DNA from: Phycisphaeraceae bacterium
GTDB lineage: Bacteria; Planctomycetota; Phycisphaerae; Phycisphaerales; Zrk34
Direction of reading: 5' to 3'
Assembly (NCBI GenBank): GCA_028282685.1
Contig: JANQHK010000094.1
Span: 1-64,000, forward strand
Length of the DNA stretch: 64,000 bases
Shown: positions 27,616-36,995 of the stretch, piece after piece
How positions within the stretch are numbered: the stretch's first letter is position 1
Layout of the letters: each line of letters opens with the position of its first letter
Notes under the pieces: generated by a model
The model's input: only the letters and a program-made list of their open reading frames with translations
The model's database searches: none
What the model was told of the DNA's origin: nothing
Made by a program: the position numbers and the translations under genes

Positions 27616-27961
27616 GGCCTACTCCTTTCTAAAACCGAGCCGAGGGATTCGTGGCCTGTCGCTCGCAGCCGAATCAAGGCGTGATCCGGTTATCCATATC
27701 GACTATGAGCTTATCCAGGGACTAACATTTTCCTATCTATATCTTAATCTTATGCTAACAATATATTCAGACACACCCTCCATGTCCAGTTTTCAAGCCA
27801 TTTTCTTTGAAAGATTTATCTGAATTTTGCAGAATCATTCACTGCGGGTTTACCACGACACAACGAAAGTGTAAAATCACGCACCGTTTCCTCTGTATTT
27901 CAATGTGTATCTTGGCCCAAGTGAGGTGTCGAAGTGCCGGCAGTGGGCTGCGCAGCGCCGA
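27616..27961. other. AT-rich intergenic stretch
   Basis: This stretch separates the small membrane protein from the mraY stop. It is much richer in A and T than the surroundings, notably 27715-27850, with several TATATC/AATATA-like -10 candidates on the minus strand. I see no coding frame with a ribosome site, no tRNA and no strong hairpin. It is probably a promoter and spacer region. Confidence 0.5.
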
Positions 27962-29125
27962 CTATCGCAGTTTCAGCGTGGCCAAGGCCATGGCGGCCAG
28001 CAACGCGCTGATGAGCCAGAATCGGACGACGACCTGCTGCTCGGTCCAGCCGCCGAGGTGGAAATGGTGATGCAGCGGCGCGCAACGGAAGATGCGTGAG
28101 CCGCGCGACAGTTTGAAGTAGCCGATCTGCATGATGACGCTGAGCGTTTCGGCCACGAGCACGCCGCCGATCAGCACGAGCAGGATTTCCTGTCGAATCA
28201 CCACCGCCAGGTAGCCGATCAATCCGCCCAGCGGCAACGAGCCGGTGTCGCCCATGAAGACCTGCGCCGGATGGCAGTTGTACCAGAGGAAACCGAGGCA
28301 GGCCCCGACCATGGCGCCGGCGATGACGGCCAATTCCGTGGAGCCGGGGATGTGCGGGATCAACAGGAACTGCGCCCAGCGCTGCAAGCCCGCCGCCAGG
28401 CAAAGCACCATGAAGGCGAAAGCGACGATGGCCATGATGCCGCTGGCCAGCCCGTCCATGCCATCGGTGAGATTCACCGCGTTGGATGAACCGGTGATCA
28501 CGAAAATGCTCAGCAGTCCGAACCCCCAGAGCGTTAACTCGACCAAGCCGGGGGCTGGATCGTTGGTGCCGGGGATGAAGGTGCGCTGGAAGGGCAAGCC
28601 GAGCAGCCGGGTCTGCTCGTTGTTATAGCCGTACTGATAGATGAAGAAACCCAGCAACAGCGCGAGCCCAACCTGGAAGACGAGTTTTTCCCACATGTGC
28701 AGGCCCTGCCGGGAACCGGGGGCGCGGCGGGCGCTGGTGAGCTTCAGCCAATCGTCCACACCACCCAACACGGCCAGCCAGACCAGACAGAGCAGTCCCA
28801 TCACGACGTAGAAGTTGGTGATATCGGCCAGGAGCAACGCAGTGACGCCGATCGCCGCGGCAATGAGCACACCGCCCATCGTGGGTGTGGCGGCCTTCTG
28901 GCGCGTCAGACGGTTGAGATCGGCGTGGTCGAATTCGGGGCTGTCTCCGATTTTCTGCTTGATCAGCCAACGGATGGTGCGCCCGCCCATGGTGACCACA
29001 ATCCCGAACGCCAGGATGACCGCCGCCACCGCGCGGAACTCCGCCTGGTCGAGCACCATGAGCACCTTGTAGACCAGGTAATCGTCAAGCCATTCACGAA
29101 ACCAATTGAACAGGTTGTAGATCAT
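27962..29125 (-). CDS. mraY: Phospho-MurNAc-pentapeptide transferase MraY
   Basis: 387 residues with about ten membrane helices. MraY transfers phospho-MurNAc-pentapeptide from UDP to undecaprenyl phosphate, forming lipid I. Family blocks are present: QKAATPTMGGVLI, GGVDDWLKL (cytoplasmic Asp pair), AVNLTDGMDGLASG with the catalytic Asp, GDTGSLPLGG, and HHHFHLGGW near the end. It overlaps murF by 4 bp, the last gene of a murE-murF-mraY unit in dcw-cluster order. Its presence shows that this lineage makes peptidoglycan. Confidence 0.96.
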   Translation of the reverse strand: MIYNLFNWFREWLDDYLVYKVLMVLDQAEFRAVAAVILAFGIVVTMGGRTIRWLIKQKIGDSPEFDHADLNRLTRQKAATPTMGGVLIAAAIGVTALLLADITNFYVVMGLLCLVWLAVLGGVDDWLKLTSARRAPGSRQGLHMWEKLVFQVGLALLLGFFIYQYGYNNEQTRLLGLPFQRTFIPGTNDPAPGLVELTLWGFGLLSIFVITGSSNAVNLTDGMDGLASGIMAIVAFAFMVLCLAAGLQRWAQFLLIPHIPGSTELAVIAGAMVGACLGFLWYNCHPAQVFMGDTGSLPLGGLIGYLAVVIRQEILLVLIGGVLVAETLSVIMQIGYFKLSRGSRIFRCAPLHHHFHLGGWTEQQVVVRFWLISALLAAMALATLKLR

Positions 29126-30561
29126 GAACCGTTCTTTGTTTCCGAAACCGAAGCGGATGTTCCGAAGCGGGCTTCGATGGCCGGGACCAGACGCTCCAAA
29201 GCGGTGTCGCGCGAGCCCTTGATCAGCACCACGTCCCCGGCCTGTAACAGGTCGGCAATGCGCGCGGGCAGATCACCGGACCATTGGTCAAAGCCATGCA
29301 CGCGTTGCGGGCCAAGTCGCTCGGCGGCGCGTTCACGGGCCGCCTGCATGCGCCGGCCGATGCAGATCACCAGATCGAATGCGTGTTTGACCAGTGCCTT
29401 GCCCACCTGTTGATGCGCGGCCTGCTCCTGCGATCCCAATTCAAGCATGTCGCCCAGCACCGCGATGCGCCGCCCCGCCGCCGGATGCTCAGCCAACACC
29501 CCCAGCGCCGCAGTCATCGAATCGGGATTGGCGTTGTAGGCATCGTTGATGATGGTCACGGCCTTCTCTCCGGCGCCGCACCGTTGCGTCTGCAATCGCA
29601 TGGCGGGCAGTTCCACCTGCTTCAATCCTTCGGCGATCTGTTCGTCGGTGAGGTTCATGTGGCGCCCCACCGCCACCGCGGCCATCGCGTTGGTCGCACT
29701 GTGTCGGCCCAGAGTCGGCAGCATGTAGCTGGCGCGCTCGTTGATTTCAAACTGCGCGCCGTGCGGCGTCGGCTGGTAATCGGTCAGGCGAAGATCGCAC
29801 TCAGCGGTTTGGCCGAAGGTGATCAGGGAGCGCAGGGGCTTGAGATGCGGGCGCAGCGGTTCGCTGTCGCCGTTGACAATGGCCAGCCCGTCGTCGCGCA
29901 GGTGCGACAGCAGCGAGGCCTTTTCCCTGGCGATGGTGTCGGTATCGATCAGCTTGTCGGTGTGGGCCGGTCCGATGTGGGTGATGATGGCGATGTCCGG
30001 CTCGATCCAGCGCGCCAGGCGCGAGATTTCACCGGGCGCGCTGGTGCCGGCTTCGACGACGACGTAACGATCGGTCGGTCGCACGGAAAGCAATGTCAGC
30101 GGGACGCCGATGTGATTGTTGTAACTGTGGGGACTGGCGATGCCGCGGAAGGCCGTGCCCAGCACGGCGTGGATCATCTGGCGCGTGGTCGTTTTGCCGA
30201 CGGAACCGGTGATCGCAATCACGCGTGCGGCGAAACCGCGCCGGTAGTGCGCCGCCAACCGACCCAGCGCCCCCAGCGTATCGTCCACCAGCAACACGTA
30301 AGCGCCGCGCAAATCGAGCGTCTGCACCGCGTCTTCACGCTGCACGATCAACAGCGGCGAGCCGGCGTCGACCGCTTTTTGCAGAAAATCGTGACCGTCG
30401 AAGTTCGGCCCGACTAAGGCGCAGAAGGCCTGCCCGGCTTGCAGAGTGCGCGTGTCGGTGCTCAGACCGGTCAGCTCCATCTCGGCCGGATCGGGCTCGG
30501 GACGAACCAGCCAGCGGCCGGCGGTCACCTCACGAAATGTCTGCGGTAGCCAAAAGCTCAT
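29122..30561 (-). CDS. murF: UDP-MurNAc-tripeptide:D-Ala-D-Ala ligase MurF
   Basis: 479 residues. MurF adds D-Ala-D-Ala to the cytoplasmic precursor in an ATP-dependent step. Visible motifs are the ATP loop AITGSVGKTTT (about 115-125), HSYNNHIGVPLTLL, the carbamate/metal region EAGTSAPGEISRL, ITHIGPAHTD and INDAYNANPDSM in the C-terminal domain. The start overlaps the murE stop (ATGA), and its own stop overlaps the mraY start by 4 bp, so the three enzymes are translationally coupled. Confidence 0.96.
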   Translation of the reverse strand: MSFWLPQTFREVTAGRWLVRPEPDPAEMELTGLSTDTRTLQAGQAFCALVGPNFDGHDFLQKAVDAGSPLLIVQREDAVQTLDLRGAYVLLVDDTLGALGRLAAHYRRGFAARVIAITGSVGKTTTRQMIHAVLGTAFRGIASPHSYNNHIGVPLTLLSVRPTDRYVVVEAGTSAPGEISRLARWIEPDIAIITHIGPAHTDKLIDTDTIAREKASLLSHLRDDGLAIVNGDSEPLRPHLKPLRSLITFGQTAECDLRLTDYQPTPHGAQFEINERASYMLPTLGRHSATNAMAAVAVGRHMNLTDEQIAEGLKQVELPAMRLQTQRCGAGEKAVTIINDAYNANPDSMTAALGVLAEHPAAGRRIAVLGDMLELGSQEQAAHQQVGKALVKHAFDLVICIGRRMQAARERAAERLGPQRVHGFDQWSGDLPARIADLLQAGDVVLIKGSRDTALERLVPAIEARFGTSASVSETKNGS

Positions 30562-32024
30562 GCCATGTCCGCCATGCTCTGCAACGCGCGGCGCGCTTCG
30601 GTGCGATCATCGAACGGCTGTCTTTCACTGCCGATGATCTGGTACGTCTCGTGCCCTTTGCCGGCCAGCAACACCACGTCGCCCGGCTCGGCCCCAGCTA
30701 CAGCGCGACGGATGGCGGCGCGGCGATCGACCTCGATCGTCACCGCATCGCGCTTCCCATCCGGCACGCTCTTGAGAATATCGGCGATGATCGCCTGCGG
30801 ATCTTCGGTGCGCGGATTGTCGCTGGTCACGATGATATCGTCCGCCAGTGCGCACGCCACTTTCGCCATGCGCGGCCGCTTGGTGTCATCGCGATCGCCC
30901 CCGCAGCCGAACATCACACGTAGCCGCCGGTCCGTCACCGGGCGCAGGGCCTGCAACACGTTGCGCAACGCATCGTCGGTGTGGGCGTAATCGACGACCA
31001 CCGTGAACGGCGCGCCGGCTGCGCTGACGCGTTCCAGGCGACCGGGAACCGATGGCATGCTTTGGATGGCCGATTCAACCGACTTCAAGCCAACGCAATC
31101 CACGCCCGACACTCCCACTGCCGCCAATAAATTCGCCACGTTATGCCGACCCATCAGCGGCAACGTGAATTCACACGACTTATCAGTAAAATCGATTCGC
31201 AGACGAGTGCCGTCTGCACCGCTATTGAGAATTTGTGCAAACAAGCGTGCTTCGCTCTGCTCCAACGAATACCCAAGCACGCCTTTATGCTTTAAATCGC
31301 AAATCCGATCAGCCCAGGGATCGTCCAGATTGACAATCCTCGTGCCACATCGCGTAAACAACTTCGCCTTCGCCGCAGCGTAATCTTCCATCGTGTTGTG
31401 ATAGTCCAGGTGATCTCCGGACAAATTGGTGAACACGGCGACGTCGAAATCCAATCCATCGCAGCGGCCCTGCTCCAATGCGTGTGAACTGCATTCCATC
31501 ACGCACGCCTCGTAGCCGTTATCCACCATCGTCGCCAGCGTGGCGCTCAGTTCGATCGCGCCGGGCGTGGTGAGATCGGCCGGGCGCGTTTCCGCCCCGT
31601 CATCCACCTCAATGGTCGTCATCATGCCGCACTTTCGCCCCGCGGCGTTCAGCAGGTGGCGGACCATGTACGCGGTGGTCGTTTTGCCGTTGGTTCCCGT
31701 GATACCGATCAGGGTCAGCTTGCGCGAGGGGCGCCCGTAGAACCGCTCAGCCAATTCGCCCAGCAGCGCCGAGGCATTTTGCGTCCACAGTAACGTAACA
31801 CCTGATGGGACAGACACATCCCGCTCGGCAAGGACAGCCGCGGCCCCGGCTTGCAGGGCCGATGCGACGTAGGCATGGCCATCGCTGTCGTGCCCCTTGC
31901 GCGCGACAAACAGCGCCCCCGGCGTCACCCGACGGGAATCGTCGGCCAGGCCGGCCACATCGCAATCCACCGGGCCGGACATCGGCTCAATCGGAAGTTT
32001 CTCAATCAACGCTTCGATGCGCAT
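30558..32024 (-). CDS. murE: UDP-MurNAc-L-Ala-D-Glu:meso-DAP ligase MurE
   Basis: 488 residues. MurE adds the third amino acid to the peptidoglycan precursor. The ATP loop GITGTNGKTTT lies at about 107-117, the carbamylated-Lys region includes YAAAKAKLF, and the C-terminal domain carries DNPRTEDP; the DNPR motif marks enzymes selecting meso-diaminopimelate rather than lysine. First gene of the murE-murF-mraY unit. The 168 bp to the divergent sensor gene at 32193 must hold promoters for both. Confidence 0.96.
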   Translation of the reverse strand: MRIEALIEKLPIEPMSGPVDCDVAGLADDSRRVTPGALFVARKGHDSDGHAYVASALQAGAAAVLAERDVSVPSGVTLLWTQNASALLGELAERFYGRPSRKLTLIGITGTNGKTTTAYMVRHLLNAAGRKCGMMTTIEVDDGAETRPADLTTPGAIELSATLATMVDNGYEACVMECSSHALEQGRCDGLDFDVAVFTNLSGDHLDYHNTMEDYAAAKAKLFTRCGTRIVNLDDPWADRICDLKHKGVLGYSLEQSEARLFAQILNSGADGTRLRIDFTDKSCEFTLPLMGRHNVANLLAAVGVSGVDCVGLKSVESAIQSMPSVPGRLERVSAAGAPFTVVVDYAHTDDALRNVLQALRPVTDRRLRVMFGCGGDRDDTKRPRMAKVACALADDIIVTSDNPRTEDPQAIIADILKSVPDGKRDAVTIEVDRRAAIRRAVAGAEPGDVVLLAGKGHETYQIIGSERQPFDDRTEARRALQSMADMA

Positions 32025-32192
32025 GGGACAACCATTGCTTTTACGGAGCCCAAAATCCTTGGCATTATCGGCCCGAGGCGCGTGGTTTCGACAAATATCA
32101 GTCGCGGACCCGTGCTGGTCGATAAAACACTGGACGCCGTAACCGCCGGAGGTATGATGTCCTGCGGAGAGGCCAGAAAGACGGACAATTGC

Positions 32193-33944
32193 ATGAGTGA
32201 CGACAAGCCACGCGTTCTGGTTCTAGCCGGCAAGAGCACCGCCCAGCAGGGCTTGGTGGAAGCTCTCGCCCCGTTCTTCCAGGTCGATGTTTTTGAGAAT
32301 GCCGACGAGGCGATCGGCTCATTGCGCCACGAAATGTACGCGGCGATCTTCGCCGACGTCGGCGACTACCTTCCGCTGGAGCGCACGCTCTTCGACCGCC
32401 AGGCCTCGCTTGTGCTCAACACGATCGGCGAGGGGGTGTGCATCGTCGACGACACCGGCGTGTGCGTCTGGGCGAATAACAAAATGCGCTCCTTCCCGCC
32501 CGAAGTGTACGACCGTGTGAAGCAGACGTGCATTTCAGCCCAATCGATTTTCTCCCGGCAGGTCAGTCCGCATCACGGCAAAACACACGAAACGCCGCGC
32601 ATGCGAAGCAAGAAATACGGCTTCCAGGTCGGCAACGATCGTTACTTCGAGATGATCGTCTCGCCGATCGTGGACGAGCAGATGCACATCCACCAGGTGG
32701 TGGCGGTGGTCTGGGACGCTTCGAGCGGTCGTCGGCTTCAGCAGAAGATCGACGCCATCGACGCCGCCGGACGCGAACTGGTGCGACTGGAATCCGAGGC
32801 GGTGTGCAAGATGAACGTCGGCCAGCGTCTCAAGCTGCTGGAAGACAAGATCATCAAGTTCACCAGCGACCTGCTGCATTTCGATCACTTCTGCATCCGT
32901 CTGCTCAACAAGCGCACCAACAAACTGGAACTGGTGATGGCCAAGGGCCTGCCGCCCGAGGCATTGGAAGTGGATCTCTACGCCCAGCCCGAGGGCAACG
33001 GCATCAGCGGTTATGTCGCCGCCACCGGCCGCAGCTACATCTGTCACGATGTCGAAAAAGATCCCCGCTACGTGCTGGGACTATCGCATGCGAAAAGTTC
33101 ACTGACCGTCCCGCTCCGCCTGCAGGACAAGGTGATCGGCGTCTTCAACATCGAATCGTCCGAGCCCGGCGCTTTCAATGAAGACGACCGCCAGTTCGCC
33201 GAGATTTTCGCCCGCAACGTCGCCGTCGCCCTGAACATTCTCGATCTGCTGGTCGTGGAGCGGTACACCACCACCGGACGTCTGGCCGATTCCGTGGCCC
33301 GGGAAATCTCCGCCCCGCTCAACGACATCGTCACCGAAACCCAGACCCTGATCGACGATTACATCGGCGACGACCAGATGCGCCGGCGCCTGGGCAGTGT
33401 GCTCGATCACGTGGAACAGATTCGCCAGGCCATGCGCGATGTCGGCGGCGCGCCGAAAACCATTCTCGGCTCGGCCGATGTTTCCGAGGACGCCGATGCG
33501 TCGCTGGAAGGCAAGCGCATTCTGGTAGCCGACGATGAAGAGAATATCCGCCAGACGCTATGCGACGTGTTGACCAAAATGGGCGCCACCGCATTCGACG
33601 CAGCCGACGGTCACCAGGCCGTGACCATCATCGACCGCGAAGTGCTCGACCTGGTGATCTCCGATATCCGCATGCCCCACCGCAACGGCTACGAGATTTT
33701 CTCCGCCTCCCAGCGTCGCGACGCCACCCTGCCGGTGATCCTGATGACCGGCTTCGGATACGATCCGCACCACTCGGTGGTCCGCGCCTCGCAGGAAGGT
33801 TTGCATTCGGTGCTGTTCAAGCCCTTCAAGATCGACCAGATGCTCGAGGACGTGCGCAAGGCGTTGGGCATCGAGGACGAGCCAGCCCCATCCCCCGCCC
33901 CCGATCAGGCCGCCGAATCCGCCGAGCCCACCGAAGAGGCCTGA
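32193..33944 (+). CDS. Multidomain signalling protein: receiver-like, PAS, GAF, degenerate HisKA, receiver
   Basis: 583 residues from the ATG at 32193. The N-terminal about 65 residues resemble a decayed receiver (VLVLAGKSTAQQGL then FADVGDY). A PAS domain follows (LNTIGEGVCIVDDTGVCVWANN), then a GAF domain at about 200-350 (GNGISGYVAATGRSYICHDV, LQDKVIGVFNIESSE), a helical dimerisation-like segment (about 355-420) and a C-terminal receiver (ILVADDEENIR, phospho-Asp about 491 in VISDIRMP, Thr in LMTGF, KPF). The dimerisation segment reads VAREISAPLND where a kinase would have a His, and there is no ATPase domain, so it is not a kinase. Confidence 0.83.
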   Translation: MSDDKPRVLVLAGKSTAQQGLVEALAPFFQVDVFENADEAIGSLRHEMYAAIFADVGDYLPLERTLFDRQASLVLNTIGEGVCIVDDTGVCVWANNKMRSFPPEVYDRVKQTCISAQSIFSRQVSPHHGKTHETPRMRSKKYGFQVGNDRYFEMIVSPIVDEQMHIHQVVAVVWDASSGRRLQQKIDAIDAAGRELVRLESEAVCKMNVGQRLKLLEDKIIKFTSDLLHFDHFCIRLLNKRTNKLELVMAKGLPPEALEVDLYAQPEGNGISGYVAATGRSYICHDVEKDPRYVLGLSHAKSSLTVPLRLQDKVIGVFNIESSEPGAFNEDDRQFAEIFARNVAVALNILDLLVVERYTTTGRLADSVAREISAPLNDIVTETQTLIDDYIGDDQMRRRLGSVLDHVEQIRQAMRDVGGAPKTILGSADVSEDADASLEGKRILVADDEENIRQTLCDVLTKMGATAFDAADGHQAVTIIDREVLDLVISDIRMPHRNGYEIFSASQRRDATLPVILMTGFGYDPHHSVVRASQEGLHSVLFKPFKIDQMLEDVRKALGIEDEPAPSPAPDQAAESAEPTEEA

Positions 33945-33951
33945 TGCATCG

Positions 33952-34989
33952 TCAGGACTTCGAGGTGCGCGCCGCATCAAATCCCACCAGTCGCTCAGTT
34001 CGTTCGTCCCAGAGCTTCAAACGCGGACAACGCAAGCTGGAGCGCAGGGTCAATGCGGGAATGTCCAATAGTTCCGGATGGGAATCGAGGCATGCCTGAA
34101 GCCGGTAGTTGGGAATGCGGCTGTCGAGATGGTGGATGTGATGCAGACCAATGTTGCCGGTGAACCACTGCAACAGTTTCGGCAGGCGATAATAGCTGCT
34201 GCCCCGCAAGGAAGCGTGGACGCGGTCCCATTGCGCGCTGCGTTTCCAGTAGGTGGGATCGAACTGGTGTTGGACGTAGAACATCCACACGCCCAGCGTG
34301 GCCGCAATCACCCAGACGGGGCCAAAGATCATCAACATCTCCAACCAGCCCATCCATGCGCCCAGGCCGACCAGCCACGCCGCCAGGCCGAGATTCGTCA
34401 GCCGGATGCTCAGCCGTTCTTTCTTTCGATCGCGCGGAGTGAATAAAGCAGTCCGAAAGCGCACGGCAAACAGAAGCGTGGGAAACACACCGAACAACAC
34501 CAGCGGATGGCGATACAGGCGGTAACCCAACCGTCCCCACCACCCGAGCCGGCGGTATTCGTCCACGGTGAGCGTCATGACATCGCCATCGCCGCGGCGG
34601 TCGAGATCGCCGTTGGAGGCATGGTGCAGGGCGTGGTCGTGTCGCCAGTCGTAATAGGGCGTGAAGGTGAGCAGCCCGAGAAGGGAACCGACCAGGTGAT
34701 TGGCCCGCTGCGCCGGAAAGAACGAGCCGTGTCCGCAATCGTGCTGGAAGATGAACAGGCGGACCAGCAGCCCCGCCGCCGGCAAGGCCAGCAATACCAC
34801 CAACAAATAGCTGATCTCCAGTCCCAGCCGCATCAACACGATCAACGCGACAAACGCCCCCAACGTCGAGAGCAACTGCCACAGGGCCGTCCACCATACC
34901 GGACGGCGAAATGGCGACAACAGCTTACGAATTTCACCGGCCGAAAGTGAACCGATAGCGTTTTGCGAGGGTGCGCAGACTGTTGTCAT
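33952..34989 (-). CDS. Membrane fatty acid desaturase
   Basis: 345 residues with about four to six membrane helices. The three histidine boxes of di-iron desaturases are complete: HDCGH, HDHALHH and HHIHH. This acyl-lipid class introduces a double bond into membrane fatty acids using ferredoxin or cytochrome b5-type electrons; position specificity is not predictable. It is convergent with the sensor gene, seven bases apart. A role in membrane fluidity is likely. Confidence 0.9.
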   Translation of the reverse strand: MTTVCAPSQNAIGSLSAGEIRKLLSPFRRPVWWTALWQLLSTLGAFVALIVLMRLGLEISYLLVVLLALPAAGLLVRLFIFQHDCGHGSFFPAQRANHLVGSLLGLLTFTPYYDWRHDHALHHASNGDLDRRGDGDVMTLTVDEYRRLGWWGRLGYRLYRHPLVLFGVFPTLLFAVRFRTALFTPRDRKKERLSIRLTNLGLAAWLVGLGAWMGWLEMLMIFGPVWVIAATLGVWMFYVQHQFDPTYWKRSAQWDRVHASLRGSSYYRLPKLLQWFTGNIGLHHIHHLDSRIPNYRLQACLDSHPELLDIPALTLRSSLRCPRLKLWDERTERLVGFDAARTSKS

Positions 34990-35140
34990 GGCTGGGTACT
35001 CGCCGGGTTGGCCGGATTATAGACCTGTCATCCGCGGCGGGCGCGTAGAGGTGATTTCAATACGTGAATCCACCCACCTTGCCCTTCGAGCGCAGGTGGG
35101 GCGCCCGGCTTCGTGCCTTATGCCTTCGTGCCGTCTGTGT

Positions 35141-36940
35141 TTACGCCGGCTGTTTGGCCGTGGCGGCAAGCCAGCGTTTGGAGATGTCGGCAGGGTTGAC
35201 CTGGGGATGGCGACGGCGGACGGCCGCGGCTACCAGACCCATGAACATCGGCGACGGATGCAGCGGGCGGCTGGTCAGTTCCGGGTGGAACTGGCTTCCC
35301 ACGAAATAGGGATGCACCGCCGTGGGCAGTTCCAGGAACTGCATGATGGGATGTTCGGGGTGACGACCGGAGAAGACCAGCCCCTTCTTTTCGAACACGG
35401 GGATGTATTGCGGATCGACTTCGTAACGATGACGGAAGCGCCGCCGCACGGTCGGCTTGTTATCAAAGAGAAACGCGGCGAGGGTGTCCGGGTGGATTTG
35501 CACGTCCTTGCCACCGAGGCGCATGTTGCCGCCGAGCCCTTCGATTTCTTTCTGCTCAGGCAGGAGACTGATGACCGGATGCTCGCATTTTTCGTTGAAC
35601 TCGGTGGAACCGGATCCGCTCAGTCCGCAGACGTTGCGGGCAAACTCGATCACGGCCATCTGGAATCCCAGGCAGATGCCCAGGTAGGGAACCAGTTGCT
35701 CGCGGCAGTAGCGCACGCAGGCGATCTTTCCTTCGGTGCCGCGCAGACCGAAGCCGCCGGGAACGATCACGCCGTCCAGCCCCTCCAGGCCCCCGGCAAT
35801 GGCCGAGCCGTCCAGTGAATCCATTTCGGTGGTGTCGAGCCAATGCAGGCGGACGGTGGCGTTGAGATGCGTGCCGCAGTGTTCCAGAGCTTTATCAATG
35901 GAGGCGTAAGCATCGCGCAGGGCGGCGTATTTGCCGGTGATGCCGATGTTGACTTCGTATTTGCGCTCGCCGGTCAGTCGGGTGACGAATCCGTGCCAGG
36001 TTTTACGGGCTTTGTCTTCGTAAGCGGGTTTGACGCGATTGTGCAGATCGAGAATCGAGAGGATTTCCAGGTCCTGCCCGCCGAGGTGAATGTCTTCGGG
36101 GATGGAATAGATCGACGCGCGATCGTGCATGGAGAAGACGCGGCGGATCGGCACGTTGGTGAACATGGCGATCTTCTCGCGCACCTTCTCGTTGAGCGGG
36201 TTTTCGCAGCGGCAGGCGACCATGTGGGGCTGGATGCCCAGTTCCATCAGGCGCTTGATGCCGAGTTGGGCGGCCTTGGATTTCTGCTCGCCCAGGGTCG
36301 GGGGTTCGAGAATGTACGTCAGCGCCACGAAACAGACCGATCCCGCCCCTTCCTCGAAGGCCAACTCACGCAGGGCTTCGAGGTAAAATGCATTCTCGAA
36401 GTCGCCCACCGTTCCGCCCACCTCGACGAACACCACATCGGCGTTCTGCTTCACCGCCAAGTTGCGCAGCAGGTACTTCACCTCGCCGGTGACGTGGGGA
36501 ATCATCTGCACATCGCGCCCGAGGTATCCGCCGTGGCGTTCCTTGTCGAGCACGTGCCGGTAAACCTGCCCGGAGGTGACGAAGTTGTCGGCGGTGAGGT
36601 TCTGGTCGAGCAGCCGCTCGTAGGTGCCCAGGTCCATGTCGGTCTCGGTGCCGTCGTCGAGGACGAACACCTCGCCGTGGCGGTAGGGATTGAGCGTGCC
36701 CGAATCGAGATTGAGGTAGCCCTCCATCTTGATCGGGGCGATGCGCAGTCCTTTATCCTTGAGCAGTTTGGCCAGCGAACTGGAAAAGATGCCCTTGCCC
36801 AGGCCGCTGATGACGGTTCCCATCACGACGACGAACTTGTGGTGTCCGCGGCGATAGCCGTCGGGAAGCGGCGAGAAAAACTCGGTTTCAATCGTTTTGG
36901 CGCCAACCTCGGCGAGAATGTTGTTTGATTCGGTGGGCAT
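35141..36940 (-). CDS. pyrG: CTP synthase, divergent N-terminal half
   Basis: 599 residues, about 50-60 longer than typical, with a 35-residue N-terminal extension. CTP synthase aminates UTP using glutamine. The synthetase half has VISGLGKGI as ATP loop, YLNLDSGTL and VEVGGTVGDFE, which keep the Mg-binding Asp and Glu. The usual KLDPYINVDPGTM, however, reads KMEGYLNLDSGTL, so the nucleotide site is unusual. The glutaminase half is complete: GICLGFQMA (catalytic Cys), with SQFHPELTSRP giving the His-Glu pair. kdsB precedes it by 55 bp on the same strand, a common pairing. Confidence 0.93.
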   Translation of the reverse strand: MPTESNNILAEVGAKTIETEFFSPLPDGYRRGHHKFVVVMGTVISGLGKGIFSSSLAKLLKDKGLRIAPIKMEGYLNLDSGTLNPYRHGEVFVLDDGTETDMDLGTYERLLDQNLTADNFVTSGQVYRHVLDKERHGGYLGRDVQMIPHVTGEVKYLLRNLAVKQNADVVFVEVGGTVGDFENAFYLEALRELAFEEGAGSVCFVALTYILEPPTLGEQKSKAAQLGIKRLMELGIQPHMVACRCENPLNEKVREKIAMFTNVPIRRVFSMHDRASIYSIPEDIHLGGQDLEILSILDLHNRVKPAYEDKARKTWHGFVTRLTGERKYEVNIGITGKYAALRDAYASIDKALEHCGTHLNATVRLHWLDTTEMDSLDGSAIAGGLEGLDGVIVPGGFGLRGTEGKIACVRYCREQLVPYLGICLGFQMAVIEFARNVCGLSGSGSTEFNEKCEHPVISLLPEQKEIEGLGGNMRLGGKDVQIHPDTLAAFLFDNKPTVRRRFRHRYEVDPQYIPVFEKKGLVFSGRHPEHPIMQFLELPTAVHPYFVGSQFHPELTSRPLHPSPMFMGLVAAAVRRRHPQVNPADISKRWLAATAKQPA

Positions 36941-36995
36941 GTCTTACTGTAACACGCCCGCAGTGCGGTTGACAAGTGCCGATGAAAAATCGTCA

